Made by a program: the position numbers and the translations under genes | Source: Wurfbainia villosa | Taxonomy: Eukaryota; Streptophyta; Magnoliopsida; Zingiberales; Zingiberaceae | Reading direction: 5' to 3' | Assembly: GCA_025175895.1 (NCBI GenBank) | Contig: CM046003.1 | Span: forward strand, 45,874,335 to 45,938,334 | Length of the DNA: 64,000 nucleotides | Shown: positions 34,841 to 44,265 of the stretch, one piece after another | How positions within the stretch are numbered: position 1 is the stretch's first letter | Layout of the letters: each line of letters starts with the position of its first letter | The notes under the pieces: model-generated | Database searches by the model: none | Seen by the model: only the letters and a program-made list of their open reading frames with translations | Told to the model about the DNA's origin: nothing

Positions 34841-35420
34841 ATGCCATCCCAGGAGGTTGTCTCTCAAGAAGGCCCATCAGGGGAGGGCCCTTCATCCAAT
34901 CTAGATGACATTCCCACACGGGGAGTTATTCATGTTATAGCTGGAGGACCCACTGACGGGGACTCCAACCGGGCACGGAAGTCGTACACCCGTCTCATGG
35001 AGAGTTTGGCCATCATCGCCACCGACTGACTATTCAAGTTGCACCGCGTTCGTCGGGCGAGAAGATCTGCAAGGTGTCTCGCCGCCTAGACGCCTTGGTT
35101 ATCCGTATATCCCCGCCAATTATGAAGTGGCGGGTACTAGTTGACTCGAAGCTCTATCAACATCCTTTTCCAGAAGCCTTGACAAATGCAAATGGAAATG
35201 CCCAATTAGAAGATGTGTCACTCCCCTCTTGATTCGCGGGCACATGGTTCACGAAGGCGGATATCGTTGCCTTTAACTGCAGGTGTAAAACCCAACCAAA
35301 AAACCAGTATAATTCCTTTCCTTATTGTGGACGCTCCGTCCACTTATAACGCTATTCTTGGGCATCCTTTCCTCACCCTTTTTTTAGGCGTGGCTTCCCA
35401 TACCACGAAGTGAAATTTCC
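34841..35420 (+). pseudogene. pol: Tat protease region, decayed
   Basis: RGVIHVIAGGPTDGDSNRARKSY, the usual Tat motif upstream of protease, is open at 34841-35029. The protease active-site region follows as WRVLVDSKLY (about 35127-35156), where the Gly after Asp-Ser is lost and the frame is broken. NAILGHPFLT-like sequence near 35345 marks the protease end. Confidence 0.7.
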
Positions 35421-35426
35421 GATGGA

Positions 35427-36365
35427 GTGTCGGTGGGTGGCGAAGTTGTGGAAACGAAGGCCTCGGAATGCTACGTGCAAATGGTTCGGGACGATCAGAA
35501 GAAAGCCCGAACCGAGGACCTAAAGGGCAAAGCTGTCATCATCACTGATGTCTGCGTCCTGGAGGAATCCCCCCCCAAAGTTGATAAAATAGAGGAGGGA
35601 GAGCTGGTGGAAATCGCTCCAGGAAAGGCCACACGAATAGCACAACAGCTGGATGTCAAAGAAGAGCTGGTGGCTTGCCTGAAGGAGAATGAAGACATCT
35701 TTGCAAAAGATGTGCATGATCTCACGGGGATCCATCCTCAAGTGGCGGAACATCATCTCAATATCATTAAAGGAGCCCGACCCGTCCAACAGAAGAGGCG
35801 ACATTTTGGACCAGAAAAGGACAAAGTCATAGCAGAAGAAGTGGACAAACTACTAAAAGCGGGTCATGTAAAGGAAATCCAGTTCCCCGAATGGGTTTCT
35901 AATGTAGTCTTGGTTCCCAAGCCTTCGGGGCAATGGAGGATGTGTATCGATTTCCGTGATTTGAATAAAGCATGCCCTAAAGACTGCTACCCCTTGCCTC
36001 GTATTGACCAATTGGTGGATTCTACAGTGGGATATGAAGTGGTGTCTCTGATGGATGCATATCAAGGGTATCATCAAATACCTTTGGCCCAAGAAGATCA
36101 AAAGAGGGTTAGCTTTGTGACTGCAGGGGGGTTATACGCTTATGTGGTAATGCCGTTCGGACTAAAAAACGCAAGAGCTACCTATCAGCGCCTTATGGAC
36201 AAAATCTTCGCGGAGCAGAAAGGGAAGAATGTGGAGGTATACGTGGACGACATCTTGGTTAAATCAAAGGTCACTCGGGATTTAGTCAAGGACTTAAATG
36301 AAACCTTCGCTACATTAAGGAGGTTTAATATGAAACTAAACCCTAACAAATGCACATTGGGGTAA
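35427..36365 (+). pseudogene. pol: Tat reverse transcriptase
   Basis: A 312-codon open frame. Residues 90-190 hold FAKDVHDLTGIHPQVAEHHL, WVSNVVLVPKPSGQWRMCID (first catalytic Asp) and LNKACPKDCYPLPRID. VVSLMDAYQGYHQI follows, then VMPFGLKNA and the catalytic YVDD at residues 272-275 (36240-36251). It ends at 36365 by frameshift; GKFLGYIV continues in another frame to about 36420, and the next frame picks up at 36431. The catalytic core is intact, but the polyprotein is broken on both sides. Confidence 0.9.
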
Positions 36366-36430
36366 GAGTGGCAAGTTCTTGGGGTACATAGTACGGAGAA
36401 GGGCCAAGCCAACCACGAGAAAGTGCAAGC

Positions 36431-37843
36431 ATGAAGTCACCTTCTAGTCTGCGAGAGACCCAAAAGTTGGTGGGCAGGATTGTTTCTTTATCCCGATTTA
36501 TAGCCAGATCGACGGACAAGGGGCTGCCTTTTTTCAAGATTTTGCGCAAGGCTGCTAAATTTCAGTGGGATGATCAATGTGAACGGGCTTTCCAGGAGTT
36601 GAAGAAATATTTGGCTGGACTCCCCCTGCTAGCCAAACCAATACTTGGAGAACCATTATGGATGTATCTGGCCGTCTCGAAAGGAGCTGTTAGTTCGGTA
36701 TTATTGAAACAAGAAGGTTCTCATCAGCAACCTATTTATTATACCAGCCATATCCTGAAGGGGGCGGAATTCCGTTATACGGAGCTAGAGAAGTTGGCGT
36801 ATATCCTAGTACTAACCGCCCGCAAATTAAGGCCGTACTTCTTGGCTCATCCCGTCACCATTCTAACACACAGCGAATTGGGTAAGGTCGTCACCAAGCC
36901 AAATTTCTCTGGAAGACTGGCCAAATGGGTAGTAGAACTAAGTGAGTATGATATTCACTACCAACCTCGAACGGTTATCAAGGCCCAAGCGCTCGCTGAT
37001 TTTCTGGCAGAGGTACCTTGCGGCGCGGAAGATGGTTCGGCAACAAAGGAGGAGGGATTAGAGGCATGGAATATATTCGTAGACGGTTCTTCAGGATCTA
37101 CAGGCAGCGGCGTTGGTATCTTATTAATTTCCCCGGAAGGTGAAGAAACTCGATTAGCAGTTCGCTTGGAATATCGGGCATCTAATAATGAAGCGGAATA
37201 TGAAGCCATTCTAGTGGGACTGCAGGCTGCTAAAGCAGTGGGGGCTTCTTCCATTGTGATCCACTCGGATTCCCAGTTGGTAATATCACAACTTCAAGGT
37301 TCTTTTGCGGTTCGGGAGGAAAGGCTGCATAAGTACTTGAAGACTTTTGAGAAAGAAAAAGCTCAATTTCGTCAGGTCCTCTTGAAGCAAATCCCGCGGG
37401 AGCACAACGGGAAGGCAGATGAATTGGCTCGGATGGCTAGCGCTATGGGAGGAATAAAATCCTCGGAAGCGATCCATACGAGAATTCATACTTCCTTAGC
37501 AATATGCAGCGTGGAGGGAAACGTAACCGATTCAAGCCTAACTCTTGATTGGAGGACCGACATCATAGCTTATTTACGGCACGGGAAGATCCCTGAAGGG
37601 AAAATAGCGGCGTCCACTTTAATAAACCGAGCTAAATGGTTCATCCTCTTAAATGAAGACCTATACAAGACCTCCTTTGGGCGACCCTTGTTAAAATGCC
37701 TAGGAAACGATGATGCGAAATGGGTACTCCGGGAGATCCATGAAGGGTGCTGTAGCAATCATTTAGGAGGGAGAGCTTTAGCAAGAAAGGCCTTATTAGT
37801 AGGATACTTTTGGCCTACTCTTGACGAATCTTTGCTCATATAG
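36431..37843 (+). pseudogene. pol: Tat dual RNase H and start of integrase
   Basis: A 470-codon open frame. First the RT connection and gypsy-type RNase H (LVGRIVSLSRFIAR, WMYLAVSKGAVSSVLL, PIYYTSHILKGAEFRYTELEK, with a degenerate HSELGK). Then a second, archaeal-type RNase H with all four acidic motifs: FVDGSS (about 37075), NNEAEYEA, HSDSQL and NGKADELA (about 37410). The extra RNase H is diagnostic of the Tat lineage. The frame ends in the integrase zinc module (HEGCCSNHLGGRALARKA); its CC half is missing after the stop at 37841. Confidence 0.9.
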
Positions 37844-38774
37844 TGCAAACACATCGCCGTCGAAGCATAGCAACCGTTCTGAACGGCCAGCTGAGTTAAT
37901 GAAAGTCGTAATCTCTGCTTGTCCTTTCGATCAATGGGGAATAGATATAGTGGGCCCGATGCCGGCGGCACCTTTACAAAGGAAGTTTTTGTTGGTAGCT
38001 GTGGATTATTTTTCCAAATGGGTGGAGGCAGAGCCCTTAGCCAAAATTACTGAGAATGCCGTAATACGGTTCTTATGGAAAAATATCGTTTGTCGGTATG
38101 GTATTCCTCGGAAAATAGTCAGTGACAATGGACGATAGTTCCAAGGAAAAAAGATCCAAGAATGGTGCCAAAGTCTCAACATTCAGCAGGCTTTCACTTC
38201 GATAGCCTATCCTCAAGCGAATGGGCAGGTGGAGGTAACTAACAGGATCCTCATTCAAGGATTAAAGACCAAGTTGGGTGCTCAGAGGGGAAACTGGGTA
38301 GAAGAGTTACCTGGCGTTCTGTTGGCTTATCGAACCACACCCAAGACAGCAACAGGAGAAACTCCCTTTAGTTTGGTATATGGGGCGGAAGCTGTTATTT
38401 CGGTCGAGGTTTTGTTGAATAGCGCTCGGATAAAGGCATACGAACCAAATCAGAACCAAATTATCCGAAGCACCGAATTGGACTTGGTGGAAGAAAGGCG
38501 AGAGATGGCACGGAGGCCAGCGGAAGTGTACAAGCAAAGAGTGCAGCGAGCCTTTAATAAGAAAGTGATGTCTCAGAGATTTCAAGAAGGGGATTGGGTT
38601 TTGCGTAAAGTCAATCCCGCTGGAGACCCTGGAAAGCTGGCTCCCAACTGGGAAGGACCTTATGAAATAATGCGCTGCGTAGCAGGGTCAGCATACTATC
38701 TGAAAGATGACCAAGGCAAAGAGCTTCCACGACCTTGGAATGCCCTCCATTTAAAACTCTTTCACACTGTATAA
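37821..38774 (+). pseudogene. pol: Tat integrase core and C-terminus
   Basis: The first catalytic Asp is in FDQWGIDIVGPMP (about 37930-37965). VAVDYFSKWVEAEPLA follows, then the second Asp in VSDNGR (about 38120). A TAG stop at 38137-38139 replaces the usual Gln of the NGxQF motif. The Glu is in YPQANGQVEVTNR (about 38225). A clean 181-codon frame (38229-38774) carries LAYRTTPKTATGETPFSLVYGAEAV and the GDWVLRKV/LAPNWEGPYEI C-terminal domain. Only one nonsense change separates the core from its end. Confidence 0.88.
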
Positions 38775-38973
38775 GAAACATGGAATAGAAGAAGGGAAAT
38801 TATGAAACTCCAAAGGGGGTGCTTCTTGAATTGATTGCGTTAATTAGATGTCAAGTATTCTCCAAATTTCATTAAGGGGTTATTTATAAGGGCAATATGG
38901 TATTATCAATACATTTTGAAGAAGAAAAAGAAAAACAGAAAGGAAATTCCCGCGCCGAAATGGGATATTAAAA

Positions 38974-40791
38974 TTATAGTTTAAACCGGCCGGGAGGATA
39001 ACGTCGAAAACCAGCCTCCCAATTTAAAGAAAATGGAGGATAATTGGGAGGAGGTAACCCTTGGGCGGCATACTGCCGAACCGCTTCATTAAAGCTGTCC
39101 TGATAGGTGGCGCACATTAAGATGATGAGCTGCTCCTCACGGTTCGGACGGCCAGGGCTTCGCTCTCGATGCAGCCTCTCGCATGTCTCTTGTTGTTCTT
39201 GAAGACTTCGACGCACATCCACGTAGTGCCGTGACACCTCCATAAGAGCATCAGCCAAGATGGAGACATCATCGGCTCGGGAACTTTGGTCCTGCTGTAC
39301 AAGGTGCGTCATCTCCACCATATTTTGATGCATGGAAGCCGAAATCCCCTCCACTTCTTCGGAATACGATCTGGTTCGGGCAAGTTCAGTGCTCATCCTC
39401 TGGAGGGAAGTTTCCTTCCTGCGTAGACGGGCATGAGCATGCGCCCGGGAATTTATAAGGGATGAGTTTTCTTGTACCTCCTTGCACAAGCAGGTACGAA
39501 GGTCTCCTATCTTATCTTGTGCTCGTTGATATTGAATCTGAAGACGAACAATGGCGTCAGAATCCTGTTTCTTCCCCTTGAGGAGCTCTGCTACCTGCCC
39601 TTTAAGACGTAGTAACTCTTGAGCCGAGGAAGATTCTGCGCCAAGAGAGGCCGACTGGATTTCCTGCTGGGGGATGAGTGGCTCTGCACCTGGATGTGGT
39701 TGCTCCTTTAATGCTGCAATAGTGTCAACATCCTTTTGAATTTGCCGGCGAGCTGCGGCTAATTGCTCTTGACACAAGTGCAATTGTTGTTGCAGGAGTC
39801 GTTCTCGATTTTGAGCATCCGCCAAGCCTTCCCGTTGTTGACGCTCCCATTCTTGAGCTTGAACTTGGTGTTGATGAAGAGAGCGATCCAATTCTTTATG
39901 GTTGGTCAGAGCCTACATACCGGTCGAGGGAAAAGAAATTGATCAGCTAGACAAAGCTAAGGAAGCTGAGTAAGGAAACATACCAGGTCCAGAGCATGGC
40001 GCAGGCCTTCCATGCGAGGAACCACTTCCTCTAAGTTTAGAATCCGAAGACTCCGGGGAGAAAGGGAAGAAGACGGGACGGAAGATGCTGAAGGAGGAAC
40101 CTCTCCTATAAAGGAGAGAAGGGGGGCGGTATCCATCGGTTGAGAATGGAAAGAGGGAAGCGCATCATTTGGACAGCCCACGGGGGTGGTAGTCGGGGGC
40201 GGCAGATCCATAGTTGCAGGGAGGATATGTGTCTTGCCTGGTTGGGGGTTGAGTGCGGAAGGAAAGACGGAAGGAGGTTGATCGAAGGAAGGATCTTGAG
40301 ACGACGAGAGGATAAGCATTGAGCTGGAGGAGCCTTTGATAGGGATGCAAGAAGTAGAAACCACAGTCGGGGCCCAGGAGGAGAGGGATTCTTGAGCGAT
40401 GAGCGAGGAAGTTAGCGTGAAGGGATATCAACCGCCATGGGTTCATAAAAGGAAGGACGGGCCGGGAAAGAGAAGAGAGGTGATCCATCCTCTCATTTGG
40501 ACAGGAATACACCTTCCCGAGTTCATCCCAGTTGCGGAAAGAAGAAGGCGATTTCTGAACGTCGTTGGCGGAAGGAGAAATAGCGGGAAAGCTAGGGCTT
40601 GTAAGGACCCTGGCTTCCTCCGGGATGAGGGTAGTGAGGGTCGCCGGAGGAGGAGAGGGAGAACGGCGAGGCGAATCAAGTATGATGGTGATTGGGGAAG
40701 GTGAAGCGGAAGAAGAAGCGAAGGGCTGACCAGCATCCCGTTTGCGATTCGGGTAGCGGCCTGCTATCTCCTGGAAGAAGTTAGAATGCAT
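38974..40791 (-). pseudogene. Antisense spliced gene 2 of Tat element: coiled-coil protein
   Basis: Minus strand. A candidate start lies at ATG 40791 (MHSNFFQEIAGRYPNRKRDAG), followed by a Ser/Pro-rich region. After an undetermined junction between about 40500 and 40400, an open frame to 39984 is also Pro/Ser-rich and ends RMEGLRHALDL. A GT-AG intron is visible at 39983-39913 (71 nt). Splicing it keeps the frame into 39912-38974, a 312-residue coiled coil rich in Gln, Glu, Leu and Arg (QEWERQQREGLADAQNRERL). The C-terminus is GLPPPNYPPFSLNWEAGFRRY. It has the same layout as the other antisense gene but no recognised domain. Function unknown; Tat elements often carry extra ORFs here. Confidence 0.6.
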
Positions 40792-41174
40792 CTTGGGGGT
40801 CTGAAAAAGAAAAGGAAAAAGAGGAGCTGGGAAGAAAGAATCGAGGAAACGAGGTTTGGCGCGGAGAACAAGCGGATGAAGGAGACCAAAAGGCGAAGGG
40901 AGGAGGATGGCAGAAGAAACGAAGACCAAAGAACCCCCTATAAAAGGGGGAAGAATGGGCTTGCAGCCATTAGTGGGCCTCTCGTCTGTGGTAAAAGGGA
41001 AAGAAGGGTTTATATTTCTAAATGACCCATTATGTACTAAAGCCCCCCATTTGCAGAAGAAGGGGCGGACATAGGCGTTCCCCCCCCCCCCTTTTAGGAG
41101 GGGAACCAAAGAGGAATGATATGAAGGCGTTGCCTCCTTTATGCTCATTGCCCTGGCGCTATACATACAAATTT

Positions 41175-41839
41175 ATCTATCCCCGCAAGGAAGAGCGGAA
41201 GATATCCCCATGTGGTGTTGGAACGGAAGAACCGATATCCTTCGGTTATTATTTACTCTATATAAAAAATTTATCCCCGCAAGGCACAGTGGAAGATATC
41301 CCCGTGTGGTGGTGGAACGGAAGAACTGAGATCTTTCGGTTGTTATTTACTTTATATATATACAAATTTCTATCCCCGCAAGGCAGAGCAGAAGATATCC
41401 CCGTGTGGTGGTGGAACGGAAGAACCGATATCTTTCTGTTGTTATTTACTTTATCTATACAAATTTCTATCCCCGCAAGGCAGAGCGGAAGATATCCCCG
41501 TGTGGTGGTGGAATGGAAGAACCGATATCTTTCGGTTGTTATTTACTTTATCTATACAAATTCCTATCCCCGCAAGGCAGAGCGGAAGATATCCCCGTGT
41601 GGTGGTGGAACGGAAGAACCGAGATCTTTCGGTTGTTATTTACTTTATATATATACAAATTTCTATCCCCGCAAGGAAGAACGGAAGATATCCCCGTGTG
41701 GTGGTGGAACTGAAGAACCGATATCCTTTGGTTATTATTTACTCTATATAAAAATTTCTATCCCCGCAAGGAAGAGCGGAAGATATCCCCGTGTGGTGTT
41801 GGAACGGAAGAACCGATATCCTTCGGTTATTATTTACTC

Positions 41840-41932
<93 letters not shown>

Positions 41933-42400
41933 CTATCCCCGCAAGATAGAGCGGAAGATATCCCCGTGTGGTGGTGGAATGGAAGAACCGAAATCCTTCG
42001 GTTATTATTTACTCTATATAAAAATTTCTATCCCCGCAAGGAAGAGCGGAAGATATCCCCGTGTGGTGTTGGAACGGAAGAACCGATATCCTTCGGTTAT
42101 TATTTACTCCACATATATATATATATATTTCTATCCCCGCAAGATAGAGCGGAAGATATCCCCGTGTGGTGGTGGAACGGAAGAACCGATATCCTTCGGT
42201 TATTATTTATTCTATATACAAGTTTCTATCCCCGCAAAGCGGAAGCTATCCCCGTATGGTGGTGGAACGGAAGAACCGAAATTCATTCGGTTATACTAAA
42301 AATTTCTATCCCCGCGAAGCGGAAGATATCCCCGTGTGGTGGTGGAGCGGAAGAACTGAGATCCCCTCAGTTATATATCACTTTTTGTCCCCGAAAAGGG
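41175..42400 (+). repeat. 95 bp minisatellite in Tat 3' region
   Basis: Thirteen units marked by TCCCCGC at 41181, 41275, 41374, 41471, 41568, 41667, 41762, 41937, 42032, 42135, 42230, 42310 and 42389. Typical spacing is 94-99 bp, with the last units shortened to about 80 bp. Each unit has GAAGATATCCCCGTGTGGTG and a hairpin-capable AACCGATATCCTTCGGTT. The units are nearly identical in the middle and decayed at the right edge. Hypervariable tandem repeats in the 3' region are a known habit of Tat-lineage elements and can seed satellites. Confidence 0.92.
41842..41930. repeat. (TA)n microsatellite inside a minisatellite unit
   Basis: About 44 TA dinucleotides expand the unit that begins at 41762. 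The same place has only a short ATATAT run in the unit at 42032-42130. Confidence 0.9.
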
Positions 42401-43280
42401 AGGGAAGTTGAAGTCCTTGTTTAACCCTATATTGTTTTATCCTTGCAAAATAGCAGAGCTAATTCATTCGATGATTCTATATCCCAAGCAGATTATAAAA
42501 GCGGAAGAGCCGAAATATATCTCCGTTATAGGTAAGTCTATGTGGATACGGAAGAAGTAAAGTGTGGTACAATGCCGAAGATACTGGAGAAAGAAGACAA
42601 ATTGGGAAAGTTCATGGATGCAAAAGAATTACATATTCTGAGTCATCTACAAGGAAGAATAACAAACAAGACCCTTATATATGGCGTTCTGAGTTCTTTG
42701 CTAGGAGGGACGGAGGGAAGTCCTTGTAAGGTTGAGGTTGGCACAATAGTTGGCGCCAGTGGGGATCACTGCCTTTTAGGACCCTATCAGTTGTTGGCGC
42801 AGGGAACGATTATGGGAGGAAGTTTCCTCTAGCTGTTGCTGTAAACACTCCACTTGTTCCTCCAAGATAGATATGTATCGGCGATCATTTATCTGTTCTT
42901 TAGAAGGCGAGGAATGCCGCCTGTTCGATATTCTCATCCATGGCAAGCAGGAAAAAGGAGAATGATGGAAGCTATCAGGTAAAGGTCGGTGGTTTTTATG
43001 GCGACGAAGGGGAAGAGTGCATTCATTGGTAGGAGAAGTAGGGACCATAAATGCCAGTAAAGCAGAGGAAACGTGGGGGCAGTAGTGGGAAGGTTGACGG
43101 GACTACAATTGTAATTAAGAGGGTCCGAATCCCCGAGACATGATAGAAGAAGGCATGTTCGGATCGATTACATCGTCCTTTTGGAAGACGAAACATTACT
43201 TCTCTGAAAAGACAAAAACGGATATCATTTGCCTCCCTTATTTTTTATTAACATATTTGAAACGATTACATTAACTTGAT
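42401..43280. other. Tat 3' region between minisatellite and next ORF
   Basis: Mostly non-coding. A minus-strand open frame at 43048-42776 ends in a short coiled coil (SILEEQVECLQQQLEETSSHN). It could be an exon of a further antisense gene, but no flanking exon or splice pair could be assigned. Nothing else recognised. Confidence 0.35.
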
Positions 43281-43946
43281 CTACAAAGATTTTCCATGAT
43301 TACTCCTAACAGAAGAAGCGGGAGATGTCTCTTTGGGGGGAGAAGGAGCTAATATGACTCTGAAGCGTTCGCCTTGAGGGGGAAGAAGCGGTGGACCTTC
43401 ATCGAAGAGGAAGGATGAGTCCTCGCCGGGGAATCGGACGAAAGCGATCTTTGGTGGAAGTGGGGAAGTTCGTGGCACGAGGATCTCCCACTGTATACTC
43501 CCACGTGAAGGGAGGATTCCACACTCGGTTGCGGAAGGAGGGGAAAGGAGCGCGGAAGGACCTCCCTGCCGGAGGGGTGGGAGCTGGACGGAGAGGCGGA
43601 TATGGAAGGGGGCGGAAGGTTGAAGTGGCAGTTGAGCAGGTCTCCGAATCTTCAATATCCTCAGAGACCCAGTTTTGTAGTTCAAAAGATTCTGACTCTG
43701 AAGAAACTTGATGGGATGCCTCTTTGAAGAAGATAGCAGGACAAAGGCATGGGGGACGAAGGATTTATAATGGAAGGAAAGAGGCAACAGAGGTTCTGGG
43801 AAAGGGAAAGAAGACGAAGAGATTGATACCATTTCCAAAGCAGTAAGAGAAATAAGGAAGATCAACAAGCAGGAGCTATTTAAAGTGTCGCCCGAACCGG
43901 AATCGGGGCGGGTATGAATGATGTCGGGTAAAGACCTTTCGAGCAA
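43281..43946 (-). CDS. Hypothetical Pro/Ser-rich antisense ORF in Tat element
   Basis: A 221-codon minus-strand frame, Pro, Ser and Leu rich, with no recognised domain. The C-terminal half (KIAFVRFPGEDSSFLFDEGPP, GERFRVILAPSPPKETSP) looks more protein-like than the hydrophobic N-terminal half, which may be intron or another frame. A plus-strand open frame at 43391-43711 overlaps it. It may be a remnant of a third antisense gene between the two better ones. Confidence 0.25.
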   Translation of the reverse strand: MLERSLPDIIHTRPDSGSGDTLNSSCLLIFLISLTALEMVSISSSSFPFPEPLLPLSFHYKSFVPHAFVLLSSSKRHPIKFLQSQNLLNYKTGSLRILKIRRPAQLPLQPSAPFHIRLSVQLPPLRQGGPSALLSPPSATECGILPSRGSIQWEILVPRTSPLPPKIAFVRFPGEDSSFLFDEGPPLLPPQGERFRVILAPSPPKETSPASSVRSNHGKSL

Positions 43947-44075
43947 ATTCCCAAACTGAAACCGAGACGGGTGTGAATAATATCAGACAACATACTCCCA
44001 GCAGATTCCCGAACCGAAAATGGGGCGAAGGCGGATAATGTCATTCAATATCCCTTCCATAAGCCCGAACCAACG
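43891..44075 (+). repeat. Short tandem repeat, about 58 bp unit
   Basis: Three units and the start of a fourth, beginning with CCCGAACC-like blocks at 43891, 43950, 44008 and 44064. It is unrelated to the 95 bp minisatellite. Confidence 0.65.
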
Positions 44076-44265
44076 AAGTGATTATACCATCCTATACAAG
44101 AAGAGAGAAAACGGTATAAAAAAGGAGTTTTAAAAGGGGTCCAGAATTCCCGACCCGTCAAGAAGCATGCCAAGAAGATGATAACTAAGCCTATAAACAA
44201 ATTCATCATTCAGAGGTAGATGAGAGACTATTGATAAAATTATCAAAGAAGGAGAATAGTATAAA

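Noticed and set aside
41022..42299. 425-codon ORF with YIYIYIY runs
   Set aside because: It is the 95 bp minisatellite and TA repeat read in frame, not a gene; other frames of the same repeat are also open.
43391..43711. Plus-strand Arg/Gly-rich ORF
   Set aside because: It overlaps the minus-strand Pro/Ser-rich frame; Arg/Gly against Pro/Ser is the expected complement of GC-rich sequence, and there is no domain support.
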